64,000 nucleotides of DNA from Nocardia stercoris (GCF_003696265.1 NZ_RFFH01000012.1:16895-80894); one strand, 5' to 3'; counted from the stretch's first letter, positions 37,178 through 45,790 are shown. Numbers and translations are program-made. Notes: generated by a model from the sequence alone, not told the origin.

Positions 37178-37825
37178 ATGCCCACCCTGTTGCATCTGGA
37201 CGCCAGCGCCCGGCGCGATTCGCTGAGCCGGACCCTGAGCGCGACGTTCGCCGAGTCCTGGCGGGCTCGCCACATCGACGGCACATATCGCTACCGCGAT
37301 CTGGCCGCCGTGCCGGTACCGCACATCCAGGAGGGCTGGACCGAGCTCTGCGATGCGGTCCTGGCGGCCGGGCAGACCGACCTGGACCGGCTCCCGGAGC
37401 TGGCGGACACACCGGCCCGGCGAGCCGCCTGGGCGGTGGTGGAACCCCTGCTGACCGAACTGCGGGCCGCCGACCTGGTGCTGATCGGCACACCGATGTA
37501 CAACTACTCGATCCCGTCCGCGTTGAAGGCCTGGCTGGATCAGGTGACCTTCCCGCGAATGTCGTTGCCGTCCACCAGATTCGTCGTGGTCACTGCCCGC
37601 GGCGGGGCGTATTCGCCCGGCGCGCCCAAGGCCGCCTTCGACTATCAGGAGCGGTATCTGCGCGACTTCTTCGCCGGACACTTCGCGGTGACCGACGTCG
37701 CGTTCGTCAACGCGGAGCTGGCGAACTCCCGCCTGGATCCGCACCTGGCTCACCTGCGCGCCGCGCACGAGACCGCATGGGAGCAGGCGCTGCGCACCGC
37801 CGGGCTGCTCGGTGCCGAGTGCTGA
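37178..37825 (+). CDS. azoR: FMN-dependent NADH-azoreductase/quinone reductase (AzoR-like)
   Basis: A 215-residue flavodoxin-like NAD(P)H dehydrogenase. It shows the N-terminal HLDASARRDSLSRTLS phosphate-binding loop for FMN and IGTPMYNYSIPSALKAWLDQV, the AzoR signature. It reduces quinones and azo compounds by two electrons. GGAGGT 7 bases upstream fixes the ATG at 37178. It is the first gene of a unit with a small multidrug resistance protein and is under a divergent TetR, a typical detoxification module. Confidence 0.92.
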   Translation: MPTLLHLDASARRDSLSRTLSATFAESWRARHIDGTYRYRDLAAVPVPHIQEGWTELCDAVLAAGQTDLDRLPELADTPARRAAWAVVEPLLTELRAADLVLIGTPMYNYSIPSALKAWLDQVTFPRMSLPSTRFVVVTARGGAYSPGAPKAAFDYQERYLRDFFAGHFAVTDVAFVNAELANSRLDPHLAHLRAAHETAWEQALRTAGLLGAEC

Positions 37826-37835
37826 GGAATCCGAA

Positions 37836-38156
37836 ATGAATTGGCTACTGTTGCTTTTCGCCGGCCTGATCGAGATCGCGTGGTCGCAGAGTGTGAAACC
37901 GACCCAGGGATTCACCCGTCCGCTGCCGACGCTGATCTGCTTCCTGCTGGCGGCCGCCGCGATCTATCTGCTGTCGCTGGCCATGCAGACCCTGCCCGTC
38001 GGTACCGCCTACGCGGCGTTCACCGGGATCGGGGCGGTCGGTGCGATCGGACTCGGGGTGGTGGTGCAGAAGGATCCGCTCAGCGCCGGCCGAGTGCTGG
38101 CCCTGGCCATGGTCGTCGGCGGGGTGGTGCTGGCCCGGGTGACGAACCCCGAGTGA
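37836..38156 (+). CDS. Small multidrug resistance transporter, SugE/Gdx type
   Basis: A 106-residue protein with four membrane helices. The essential acidic residue is E13 in AGLIEIAW, and QGFTRPLPT follows helix 1 as in SugE/Gdx members rather than EmrE. Gdx proteins export guanidinium and some carry quaternary ammonium ions; the substrate here is not proven, and no guanidine riboswitch is seen. It starts 10 bp after azoR, so both are in one transcript. The single gene suggests a homodimer. Confidence 0.9.
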   Translation: MNWLLLLFAGLIEIAWSQSVKPTQGFTRPLPTLICFLLAAAAIYLLSLAMQTLPVGTAYAAFTGIGAVGAIGLGVVVQKDPLSAGRVLALAMVVGGVVLARVTNPE

Positions 38157-38214
38157 GCGACCGGCGGGCCACCGGACACACCGGGCGGCGGCGGGAATCA
38201 CCGGCTGCTGCGTG

Positions 38215-38523
38215 CTACAGCCCGACGGTGGCCCGCAGCCGGGCGTCCAGCGACTCGGCCTCGTGTTCGGTGAGGGCGCCGACGGCCTCGGTCAGCCACG
38301 GTCGGTAGACCGGGTGGATCTCCAGCGCGTTGGCCCAGCCGTGGGCGGTCTTGGTGGCGAGCAGATGGCCGGGGTCGCTGTCGTGTAGCGGTACCACGTG
38401 CAGCCACCGGTAGGGCGAGTCGATGACGGAGGTGTCGGAGACGACGATGACCGGCCGCCGGCCCGGCATCGGCTCACCGCTGGGGCGCATCGGCGCGCAC
38501 GTCCACACCTCGCCCCGTTTCAC
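38215..38523 (-). CDS. MazF/PemK-like toxin
   Basis: A 102-residue protein with the CcdB/PemK fold marks: MKRGEVW at the start, RRPVIVVSDT, then HVVPLHD. These enzymes cleave mRNA. The usual Thr/Ser acid-base site after the PVIVVS strand appears as SDTS. The GTG start overlaps the antitoxin stop, a common toxin-antitoxin arrangement. The size fits a minimal MazF. Confidence 0.8.
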   Translation of the reverse strand: MKRGEVWTCAPMRPSGEPMPGRRPVIVVSDTSVIDSPYRWLHVVPLHDSDPGHLLATKTAHGWANALEIHPVYRPWLTEAVGALTEHEAESLDARLRATVGL

Positions 38524-38750
38524 GAACCGCCTCCGTCGCTGTAGCGCAGCTCGGCTTCGGCGGCGACGGCGGCCAGGGCATCCTCCTCCGGCTGGATCGG
38601 CAGCTGTGCGAGGCTGTTTCGGACCAGGTCACTGCGCACGGCGCGGTTGATCACCTGGGAAACGGAGCGGCCCTCGGCCGCGGCCGCGCGGGTGACCCAT
38701 TCGTAGACGGCAGGGTCGAGAGTTACGGTCAAACGCGTCATCTTGCCCAT
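38520..38750 (-). CDS. Ribbon-helix-helix antitoxin
   Basis: A 76-residue protein. Its N-terminal MTRLTVTLDPAVYEWVTRAA is a ribbon-helix-helix strand and helix; the acidic C-terminal half (EEDALAAVAAEAELRYSD) would bind the toxin. It precedes and overlaps the MazF-like gene. The ATG at 38750 has a TATCCT -10 box 7 bases upstream, supporting this start over the ATG three codons later. The pair should repress its own promoter. Confidence 0.82.
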   Translation of the reverse strand: MGKMTRLTVTLDPAVYEWVTRAAAAEGRSVSQVINRAVRSDLVRNSLAQLPIQPEEDALAAVAAEAELRYSDGGGS

Positions 38751-38757
38751 ACAGCCG

Positions 38758-38763
38758 AGGATA
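38758..38763 (-). promoter_or_regulatory. -10 box TATCCT of the toxin-antitoxin operon
   Basis: TATCCT on the minus strand, 7 bases before the antitoxin ATG, predicting a leaderless transcript. Confidence 0.5.
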
Positions 38764-39008
38764 CGTCCGCCCGGTCGGTATCTTCGCTGTTCCGGGTGGT
38801 GTCTCCGGACAGCCGACTCGGCGCACAGCGCGGTTGCCCGCAGGGTTGTCTGCAAGTTTGCGGCGTGGCGCGCGAACGGCCCGCAAATTCGGGTCGGGTA
38901 GCAGCCCGGTGCAGGTCATCTGGCATTCCATCGGAGTTCACAGGAGATTGTGACGAAGTTACCCATCGGTTACGAGTGAATATGGTTGCCATCTTCTGTC
39001 CGAGTCCA

Positions 39009-39014
39009 TATTCT
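39009..39014 (+). promoter_or_regulatory. -10 box TATTCT, leaderless type
   Basis: TATTCT ends 7 bases before the GTG at 39022, in an AT-richer stretch. It supports expression of the small ORF that follows. Confidence 0.5.
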
Positions 39015-39021
39015 CGATGCC

Positions 39022-39225
39022 GTGCCGAACCCCGCCGACTTCCACACCGCACCCCGGGTCACCGACCTCGAGCGTGTGGCAGTGCTGTCGGCGGCGCTCA
39101 CCGAGCCGTTCCTCCTGGCATCGCGAGCCACCGCCCGCGCGCCGATGATCCGTGCCGCGCTTCCGCTGACCGCAGCGGTAGCCGCCGATCGAGTACACGT
39201 AGTTCTTCGCCGTAGCGGGGTCTGA
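39022..39225 (+). CDS. Small hypothetical protein
   Basis: A 67-residue ORF with the GC-rich third codon positions of real genes here and a leaderless-type promoter at the right distance. The product is mostly helical and Ala-rich (LERVAVLSAALTEPFLLASR), with no signal or recognised motif. It lies between the toxin-antitoxin pair and the LeuA-domain gene. It could be a gene or the remnant of a longer one. Confidence 0.5.
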   Translation: MPNPADFHTAPRVTDLERVAVLSAALTEPFLLASRATARAPMIRAALPLTAAVAADRVHVVLRRSGV

Positions 39226-39338
39226 TTCCGGGCCGGCCCCTCGCTGCGGCCGTACTGATTGCTTGCGCTGGTCCCCCGTCTCCGCTGGAGACGCGCCTGT
39301 CACTTACGACACCACATTCCTCGGGAAGACCTGGTCCA

Positions 39339-39770
39339 ATGACGATCACGATCGATACGCACGACTTCATCAACGCTGCCCCCAAGGGCCTGCGCACCGA
39401 ATCCGCCGGCCTGACGCCGGCCGAATTCTACGACCGGTACTGCGAGCACGCGGGCCCGGTGAAACTGAGCGGCTGGAACCCGGCCGGTCACCGCGACGGT
39501 GCCGCCTCGACGGCCACCATCACCTTCGGTGACCACCATCGGACGGTGACCGCGGCCGGCAGCCCGGTCGCGGCCATCACCTCGGCGCTCTACGACGAGG
39601 GCTACGCCGTCGAGATCCTGCAGTTCCACCAGCGCCGCACCGAGTCCGGCACCGCTACGTTCGTGCAGTGCGAGACCAACGGCCGCCGGGGCTGGGGTGC
39701 CGCACTGGCCGACGACGGCGCCGAGTCCATCGTCCGGGCCATGATCGCCGGCCTGAGCACCCTGAACTGA
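39339..39770 (+). CDS. Stand-alone LeuA allosteric (dimer) domain protein
   Basis: A 143-residue protein resembling only the C-terminal regulatory domain of 2-isopropylmalate synthase: SGWNPAGHRDGAAS, SPVAAITSALYDEGYAVEILQFHQRR, then a strand and a final helix ESIVRAMIAGLSTLN. There is no catalytic barrel here or next to it. In LeuA this domain binds leucine. A free copy could bind a ligand or a full LeuA, but its job is unknown. GGGAAGA precedes the ATG. Confidence 0.75.
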   Translation: MTITIDTHDFINAAPKGLRTESAGLTPAEFYDRYCEHAGPVKLSGWNPAGHRDGAASTATITFGDHHRTVTAAGSPVAAITSALYDEGYAVEILQFHQRRTESGTATFVQCETNGRRGWGAALADDGAESIVRAMIAGLSTLN

Positions 39771-39836
39771 CCACAACGCACTGCGCACCCGTTCGGACCG
39801 GCGGTCCGGGCGGGTGCGCGGTGAGTCGGTGGCGGG

Positions 39837-40202
39837 TCAGCCCTTCTGCTGCTCGGCGAGCTGCTTGCGGACGTCGTCCATGTCCAGGGCCTCGACCTGG
39901 GTGACCAGGTCTTCCAGGGCCGCCGGCGGCAGGGCGCCGGGCTGCGCGAAGACGAGCACGCCCTCGCGGAAGGCCATGATGGTCGGGATCGAGCGGATGT
40001 TCGCGGCGGCAGCCAGGCCCTGCTGCGCCTCGGTGTCCACCTTGCCGAACACCACGTCGGGGTGCTTCTCCGAGGAGGCCTCGAAGGTGGGGGCGAAGGA
40101 CTTACACGGGCCGCACCACTCGGCCCAGAAGTCCACCAGGACGACGTTGTTGCTGGTGACGACCTCGTCGAAGTTTTCGGTAGTCAGCGTCTGGGTGGCC
40201 AT
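39837..40202 (-). CDS. Thioredoxin
   Basis: A 121-residue thioredoxin with active site W29-C30-G-P-C33, the cis-Pro region IRSIPTIMAF and a short C-terminal extension. It reduces protein disulfides and can feed peroxiredoxins such as the one at 12457. AGGAAGGGG just upstream fixes the ATG at 40202. No thioredoxin reductase is nearby. Confidence 0.94.
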   Translation of the reverse strand: MATQTLTTENFDEVVTSNNVVLVDFWAEWCGPCKSFAPTFEASSEKHPDVVFGKVDTEAQQGLAAAANIRSIPTIMAFREGVLVFAQPGALPPAALEDLVTQVEALDMDDVRKQLAEQQKG

Positions 40203-40253
40203 GGGGTCCCCTTCCTGTCGATGTGTTGCCGGGTGCAACGCCGGGTAGGGCGG

Positions 40254-40769
40254 TTATCTTCCGTTCGGCCGGGTGAGGTTCCACGCGCGGTGCTGGTCGC
40301 CGTCCCATCGCCGGATTCCTACCACGGTAGCCGTTGTGTCGTGATCGGTGGCGACCGCGTGGATCGCCTCGGCCAATTGTTGCGGCCGCAGCCGCCGGGC
40401 CAGGGTGATGTGCGGCGACCAGCCGTCCGGCCGGACGGTGGCCGGCACCCCCGGGCACTGGGCCAGCACGGCGTGGATCCGGCGGTGCAGCTGCAGCAGT
40501 GCCTCGCTCGGCACGACCGAGCGGACCAGAATCGGGCTGCGCGACCCGAACACCAGCAGTCCGCCCAGGGTGATCGGCAGCGGCCGGAACTCGGTGGCGG
40601 CCAGCGCGTGTTCGAGCCGCGGCCAGATCTGGCGGGCGACAGCCAGCGTGATGTGCGGGCGGTGTTCGGGGGCGGGGGCGGCGACGCCGGCCACGGCCAG
40701 CAGATCCCATTGCCGGCGGATCTCCGCGTCGGCCGTGTCGTCCAGGAGTAATTCGACGGACTGAACCAT
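40254..40769 (-). CDS. 2H phosphodiesterase / 2'-5' RNA ligase family protein
   Basis: A 171-residue protein with the two HxT motifs of the 2H fold, HITLAV (about residues 39-44) and HITLAR (about 120-125). Members hydrolyse 2',3'-cyclic phosphates or similar RNA and nucleotide ends. TATGTT lies 9 bases before the ATG and may be its -10 box. It is divergent from the dehydrogenase gene at 40847 and precedes thioredoxin on the same strand after 51 bp. Confidence 0.85.
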   Translation of the reverse strand: MVQSVELLLDDTADAEIRRQWDLLAVAGVAAPAPEHRPHITLAVARQIWPRLEHALAATEFRPLPITLGGLLVFGSRSPILVRSVVPSEALLQLHRRIHAVLAQCPGVPATVRPDGWSPHITLARRLRPQQLAEAIHAVATDHDTTATVVGIRRWDGDQHRAWNLTRPNGR

Positions 40770-40846
40770 GATGCTGGCAACATACGCTGCCGTGGACGCC
40801 GCCACGCGAGGTTGGCGCTTCGGCGGGTACGGGAGGAGATAACGGT

Positions 40847-41932
40847 ATGGCAGAGGCCACCACTGCGCTGCGGCTGGGTGTGATCGAGGGTGACGGCATC
40901 GGCCCGGAGGTGGTGCGGGCGGCGCGGGTGGTCGTCGACGACGCCATGGCCGCCGAGCAACTGCCGCCGGTGGACTGGGTGCCGCTGCCCATGGGGCAGC
41001 GGGCGATCGACGAATTCGGTGATCCGCTACCGGAATCCACGCTCGCGGCACTCGACGGACTCGAGGGCTGGATCCTCGGCCCGCACGACAACGCCTCCTA
41101 CGCACCGCGATACCGCACCGGCGCGCCGCCCGGTGGCGCGATCCGCAAGCGGTTCGGGCTGTTCGCCAATATCCGTCCGGCCCGCGCGTTCGCCGGGGTG
41201 CGGGCGGTGGCACCGGAACTGGATCTGGTGATCGTGCGGGAGAACAGCGAGGGCTTCTACGCCGACCGCAATATGGCGGTGGGCTCCGGCGAGTTCAAGC
41301 CGACCCCGGATGTGGCGCTGGCGGTCGGGCTGATCACGCGCACCGCCTGCGAGCGGATCGCCCACACCGCGCTCGAACTGGCGGCGACCCGGCGCAAGCG
41401 GCTCACCATCGTGCACAAGGCGAACGTGCTGCCGTTGACCACCGGGCTGTTCCGGGACGTCTGTTACGAGGTCGCCGCCGGCTATCCCGGGGTGGTGGTC
41501 GACGACGAGCACGTGGACGCGGCCGCCGCGCATCTGGTGCGCGCCGGCGCGGACTACGACGTCCTGGTCACCGAGAACCTGTTCGGCGACATCCTGTCGG
41601 ATCTGGCCGGGGAACTGAGCGGATCCCTGGGTCTGGCGCCGTCGCTGAACTGCTCGCAGACCCAGGCGATGGCGCAGGCCGTGCACGGCGCGGCGCCCAC
41701 GCTGGCCGGGCACAACCGGGCGAATCCGGTAGCGGCGATCTCGTCGGCGGCAATGCTGCTGCGCTGGATATCGCAGCGGCACAACGACTCCGGGCCGGCG
41801 CGGGCGGCCGAGCGGATCGAGCGGTCGGTCGCGGCCACCATCGGGGCCGGGGTCGCTACCGGGGATCTGGGTGGTCAGGCGTCGACCGGCGAGTTCACCG
41901 AGCAGGTGCGGGCCCGGCTGCATCGGTGGTGA
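40847..41932 (+). CDS. Isocitrate/isopropylmalate dehydrogenase family protein
   Basis: A 361-residue beta-decarboxylating dehydrogenase. It opens GVIEGDGIGPEVV, has the catalytic Lys/Asp segments VHKANVLP and NLFGDILSDLAGEL, and a C-terminal substrate/cofactor loop. The substrate helix reads VIVRENSEGFYA, as in homoisocitrate, tartrate or NAD-isocitrate dehydrogenases, rather than the RELTGG of LeuB. The substrate therefore cannot be named. GGGAGGAGA is a strong ribosome site for the ATG. Confidence 0.9.
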   Translation: MAEATTALRLGVIEGDGIGPEVVRAARVVVDDAMAAEQLPPVDWVPLPMGQRAIDEFGDPLPESTLAALDGLEGWILGPHDNASYAPRYRTGAPPGGAIRKRFGLFANIRPARAFAGVRAVAPELDLVIVRENSEGFYADRNMAVGSGEFKPTPDVALAVGLITRTACERIAHTALELAATRRKRLTIVHKANVLPLTTGLFRDVCYEVAAGYPGVVVDDEHVDAAAAHLVRAGADYDVLVTENLFGDILSDLAGELSGSLGLAPSLNCSQTQAMAQAVHGAAPTLAGHNRANPVAAISSAAMLLRWISQRHNDSGPARAAERIERSVAATIGAGVATGDLGGQASTGEFTEQVRARLHRW

Positions 41933-42191
41933 TCCGCGCGGCCGAGGGCGGGTTGCGGGTTCGGTTTCCCGGCTGGTGAACGGGCCTGCCGGTGGTGGGA
42001 GTGGGTTGCAGTCGTGCCGAGTGTCCGGTCACCCCGGCGTAGCGCGGGCCCGCCCGGAATCGGCGTGTACGGGCCGACGCGGTCCACCCTCAGCGTTAAC
42101 CTTCGGTATCCGGCAGGCGCCGTGACGGCGCATCGCCCACAATGTCTGCAACGGGCGGCGGGGCCCGGTACCCCACAACGGAAGGCATGGC

Positions 42192-43070
42192 GTGAAGGTT
42201 CGAGTTGCCTGTGTCGTGGCATGCGGCGCGCTGCTGCTGGCCGGCTGCACCAGTAATTCCGAGAACAGCGGGCCGTCCGGCACGACGGTCGCGGTGAGCA
42301 AGGTGGACAGTATCGCCGCCCAGTTGCCGGACAAGATCAAGCAGTCGGGCAAACTGACCGTCGGGGTGAACGTTCCATACGCGCCCAACGAGTTCAAGGA
42401 TTCCGCGGGCAAGATCGTCGGCTTCGACGTCGACCTGATGAACGCCGTCGCCTCGGTGCTCGGCGTGCAGGCCGACTACCGGGAGGCGTCGTTCGACTCG
42501 ATCATCCCGAGCATCCAGACCGGGACCGTCGACCTGGGCATGTCCTCGTTCACCGACTCCGCCGACCGGCAGCAGGAGGTCGACTTCGTCGACTACTTCT
42601 CGGCGGGGATGCGCTGGGCGCAGCAGAAGGGCAAGCCGGTCGACCCGAACAACGCCTGCGGCAAGAAGGTCTCGGTGCAGCGCACCACCGACGAGGAGAC
42701 CAAGGAGCTGCCCGCGAAGAGCAAGGCCTGCACCGACGCCGGGAAGCCCGCGATCTCGATCGTGGCCTTCGACGAGCAGAGCGCGGCCGCCAACGCGCTG
42801 GTGCTGGGCCAGGTCGATGCCATGTCGGCGGACTCGCCGGTCACCGCGTACGCGATCAAGCAGCAGCCGGACAAGATCGAGTTCGCCGGCCCGATATTCG
42901 ACTCGGCGCCCTACGGGTGGCCGGTGCCGAAGAAGTCGCCGCTCGGGCCCGTGTTGCAGGCCGCGGTCCAGCATCTGATGGATTCCGGTGACTACCGCAA
43001 GATCGCGGAGAACTGGGGCGTGCAGGACGGCGCGATCGCCAAGTCGGTGATCAACGGCGCGGCGGGCTGA
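42192..43070 (+). CDS. Polar amino acid ABC transporter, substrate-binding lipoprotein
   Basis: A 292-residue type II periplasmic-binding protein. The signal peptide ends in the lipobox LLAGC (about residues 15-19). The core starts KLTVGVNVPYAPNEF and has GKIVGFDVDLMNAVA and TGTVDLGMSSFTDSADRQQ, typical of the glutamine/glutamate/arginine-binding family SBP_bac_3. GGAAGG precedes the GTG. It is the first of three overlapping genes for one transporter. A 259-bp gap before it holds no other gene I can support. Confidence 0.93.
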   Translation: MKVRVACVVACGALLLAGCTSNSENSGPSGTTVAVSKVDSIAAQLPDKIKQSGKLTVGVNVPYAPNEFKDSAGKIVGFDVDLMNAVASVLGVQADYREASFDSIIPSIQTGTVDLGMSSFTDSADRQQEVDFVDYFSAGMRWAQQKGKPVDPNNACGKKVSVQRTTDEETKELPAKSKACTDAGKPAISIVAFDEQSAAANALVLGQVDAMSADSPVTAYAIKQQPDKIEFAGPIFDSAPYGWPVPKKSPLGPVLQAAVQHLMDSGDYRKIAENWGVQDGAIAKSVINGAAG

Positions 43071-44005
43071 TGCCGGACAGCGATACCGAATTCACCAGCG
43101 GCGCAACGGAACTGCCCGCACCGATTCGGGCCGTCCCGTTGCGGCATCCGGGGCGGTGGATCGCCGCGGCGATCCTGCTCGCGCTCCTGGGCCTGTTCCT
43201 CTACGGCGCCGCCACCAACCCGAACTACCAGTGGAACGTCTACCGGCAGTACCTGGGCGACACCAGGATCGCGCAGGGCGCGGTGGTCACCCTGGAACTC
43301 ACCGTGGCGGCCATGCTGATCGGCGTGGTGCTGGGCGTGCTGCTCGCGGTGATGCGGCTGTCGCCGAATCCGGTGCTGCGCATCGTGTCCTGGGCTTACC
43401 TGTGGTTGTTCCGCGGTACGCCGGTCTACGTCCAGCTGGTGTTCTGGGGGCTGTTCCCGTCGCTGTACAAGGCGATCGCGCTGGGAATCCCGTTCGGGCC
43501 CCAGTTCTTTCACCTCGACGTACAGAACCTGTCGGCGCCGTTCCTGTTCGCGATGCTCGGCCTGGGTCTCAACGAGGCCGCCTATATGGCCGAGATCATG
43601 CGCGCCGGAATCGATTCCGTCGGCGAGGGACAGCGGGAGGCGTCGATCGCGCTGGGCATGTCGTGGGGGCAGACGATGACCAGAACTGTACTGCCGCAGG
43701 CGATGCGGGTGATCATCCCGCCCACCGGCAACGAGGTGATCAGCATGCTCAAGACCACCTCACTGGTGGCGGCGCTGCCGCTGACCACGGATCTCTACGG
43801 CCGCGCCCGCGACATCTACGCCGCCAACTTCAAGCCGATCCCGCTGCTGCTGGTGGCGGCGACCTGGTATCTGGTGATCACCAGTGTGCTCATGGTGGGC
43901 CAGTTCTATCTGGAGCGCTACTTCGCCAAGGGCGCCACCCGGCAGCTGACCGGCCGGCAGCGCCGCGCCCTGGCCCGCATCCCGGACGGGGGAGAGCTCG
44001 AGTGA
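43070..44005 (+). CDS. Polar amino acid ABC transporter permease
   Basis: A 311-residue permease of the His/Glu/Gln family. Helices run from about residue 30. The family region is FLFAMLGLGLNEAAYMAEIMRAGI, then the EAA loop GQREASIALGMSWGQTMTRTVLPQAMRVIIPP that docks to the ATPase. A longer central loop (about 130-155) precedes it. The ATG shares a base with the previous TGA, and the TGA lies over the next GTG. Confidence 0.95.
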   Translation: MPDSDTEFTSGATELPAPIRAVPLRHPGRWIAAAILLALLGLFLYGAATNPNYQWNVYRQYLGDTRIAQGAVVTLELTVAAMLIGVVLGVLLAVMRLSPNPVLRIVSWAYLWLFRGTPVYVQLVFWGLFPSLYKAIALGIPFGPQFFHLDVQNLSAPFLFAMLGLGLNEAAYMAEIMRAGIDSVGEGQREASIALGMSWGQTMTRTVLPQAMRVIIPPTGNEVISMLKTTSLVAALPLTTDLYGRARDIYAANFKPIPLLLVAATWYLVITSVLMVGQFYLERYFAKGATRQLTGRQRRALARIPDGGELE

Positions 44006-44778
44006 CCGCGACGGATGCCGTGCCGATGATCCGGGCGGAACAGGTGTGCAAGAACTTCGGTTCGGTGCCGGTGCTGCGCGGGGTGTCGCTCGAGGTCGCG
44101 CGGGGCGAGGTGATGTGCCTGATCGGGCCGTCCGGGTCCGGGAAGTCGACCTTTCTGCGCTGCGTCAACCACCTGGATCAGGTCACGGCCGGGCGGCTGT
44201 ACGTCGACGGCGACCTGATCGGCTACCGGGAGTCCGGCGGCAAGCTCTACGAGCTGCATCCACGCCAGGCCGCGCGGCAGCGCCGCGATATCGGCATGGT
44301 GTTCCAGCATTTCAATCTGTTCCCGCACCGGACCGCGCTGGAGAACATCGTCGAGGCGCCGATCCAGGTCAAGAAGCTCGCGAGATCGGTTGCGGTGGAA
44401 CGGGCCCGGGAGCTGCTGGCCCGAGTCGGTTTGGCGGACAAGGCCGATGCCTATCCGTCGCAGCTCTCCGGCGGCCAGCAGCAGCGGGTGGCGATCGCGC
44501 GAGCGCTGGCGATGGATCCCAAACTGATGCTGTTCGACGAGCCGACCTCGGCCCTGGACCCCGAGCTGGTCGGGGACGTGCTGGCCGTCATGCGGGAACT
44601 CGCGGCATCGGGCATGACCATGGTGGTGGTCACGCACGAGATGGGCTTCGCCCGCGAGGTCGCCGACCGGCTGGTGTTCCTCGACGGCGGCGTGGTGGTG
44701 GAATCCGGTGCGCCACGCCGGATGCTGGAGAATCCGCAACACGAGCGGACCCGCGAATTCCTTTCCGCGATCCTGTGA
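44002..44778 (+). CDS. Polar amino acid ABC transporter ATPase
   Basis: A 258-residue GlnQ-type ATPase with Walker A GPSGSGKS, Q-loop MVFQHFNLFPH, signature LSGGQQQR and Walker B LMLFDEPTSALDPE. An insertion after the Walker A strand (about 70-92, GYRESGGKLYELHPRQ) is seen in some actinobacterial members. The GTG overlaps the permease stop (GTGA). It completes the binding protein-permease-ATPase operon. Confidence 0.95.
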   Translation: MTATDAVPMIRAEQVCKNFGSVPVLRGVSLEVARGEVMCLIGPSGSGKSTFLRCVNHLDQVTAGRLYVDGDLIGYRESGGKLYELHPRQAARQRRDIGMVFQHFNLFPHRTALENIVEAPIQVKKLARSVAVERARELLARVGLADKADAYPSQLSGGQQQRVAIARALAMDPKLMLFDEPTSALDPELVGDVLAVMRELAASGMTMVVVTHEMGFAREVADRLVFLDGGVVVESGAPRRMLENPQHERTREFLSAIL

Positions 44779-44820
44779 CGCACCGCTCGTGAGGCGGGTG
44801 TGTCGATCGGTGCACCGGCG

Positions 44821-45720
44821 TCAGCCCTTGTGGCTCAGGCCGACTCGCAACTGGCCCAGCAGGACCTTGGTGGCCGGGGCCGTGGGCCGGTCGGTGCGCC
44901 AGGCGAGCGCCAGTGCGCCGTGCAGTTCCGGGTCGACGAGCCGGACGGTCCGCACGCCGGCGGCGGCCGCCTGGGCGGCGGTCAGGGCGGGGACGACGGC
45001 GGTGCCGAGACCACCGGCGGCGAGCCGGATCAGCAACGGGGGAGCAGCCGCCTCGAATTCGACGCGTGGTTCGAAACCTGCTGCGGCGCAGGCCTGTTCG
45101 AGCAGGGATCGGATTCCGGTGCCGGGTGGCAGGCAGATCAGCGGGCGGTCGCGCAGTGCGGCGATCGGCGCGGTCGGGCCGAGTTCGGTGTCGCCGAGCG
45201 CGACGACGGCGTCCACCCGGGTCTCGAGGATCACCGCCGTGCCCAGGCCGGGGTCGGATTCGGTGCCGGTCAGGCTGACCAGCGCGAGATCCAGGGTGCC
45301 GCGGCGCAGCGCGTCCAGCATGCGGTCGCTGGTGTCCTCGGTGAGGCTGATACCGACCTGCGGGTGATCGGTGTGGAAGTCGGCGAGCACGGTCGCCATG
45401 TCGTAGTCGCCGGTGGCCGCACCCGAGACGGCGCCGAGTCGGACATGGCCACGCAGCAACCCGCTGAATTCGTCGACTGTGTGTGAGATCTGTTGTGCGG
45501 CAGCCAATGCCGCGCGAGCCTGGGGCAGCACCGCGGCGCCGGCAGGCGTGGTGACGACGGTACGGCCCGAGCGATCCAGTAGCGGCTGCCCCAGCTCCTT
45601 CTCCAGCTGCCGGATCTGCGCGGACAGGCCGGGCTGGGCGAGGTGCAGACGGGCGGCGGCCTTGGTGAAACTCGCCTCCTCGACGACGGTGACGAAGTAG
45701 CGCAGCTGCCGCAGTTCCAT
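44821..45720 (-). CDS. LysR-family transcriptional regulator
   Basis: A 299-residue regulator. The N-terminal helix-turn-helix is MELRQLRYFVTVVEEASFTKAAARLHLAQPGLS, followed by a ligand-binding domain. The ATG at 45720 starts the family sequence exactly and has a TAGAAT -10 box 8 bases upstream. It is divergent from the FAD oxidoreductase gene across 70 bp, the classic LysR layout, so that gene is its probable target. Confidence 0.94.
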   Translation of the reverse strand: MELRQLRYFVTVVEEASFTKAAARLHLAQPGLSAQIRQLEKELGQPLLDRSGRTVVTTPAGAAVLPQARAALAAAQQISHTVDEFSGLLRGHVRLGAVSGAATGDYDMATVLADFHTDHPQVGISLTEDTSDRMLDALRRGTLDLALVSLTGTESDPGLGTAVILETRVDAVVALGDTELGPTAPIAALRDRPLICLPPGTGIRSLLEQACAAAGFEPRVEFEAAAPPLLIRLAAGGLGTAVVPALTAAQAAAAGVRTVRLVDPELHGALALAWRTDRPTAPATKVLLGQLRVGLSHKG

Positions 45721-45728
45721 AACTGAAC

Positions 45729-45764
45729 ATTCTAGCAATCAGAAGATCTATCTGTTTTACTTCT
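45729..45764. promoter_or_regulatory. LysR promoter and candidate LysR site
   Basis: ATTCTA at 45729-45734 is the complement of the -10 box TAGAAT for the LysR gene. AGAAG (45741-45745) and CTTCT (45760-45764) form an interrupted inverted repeat in the shared AT-rich gap, a plausible regulator site. Confidence 0.4.
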
Positions 45765-45790
45765 GGGTCCGGGGAGCCCAGAGTGAAGGC

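Noticed and set aside
37826..38156. Guanidine riboswitch for the SMR gene
   Set aside because: Only 10 bases separate azoR and the transporter gene, and no ykkC-like sequence is visible upstream of azoR.
40847..41932. leuB (3-isopropylmalate dehydrogenase)
   Set aside because: The substrate helix reads RENSEGFY, not RELTGG, and the neighbours are not leucine genes except the LeuA-like domain about 1 kb away.
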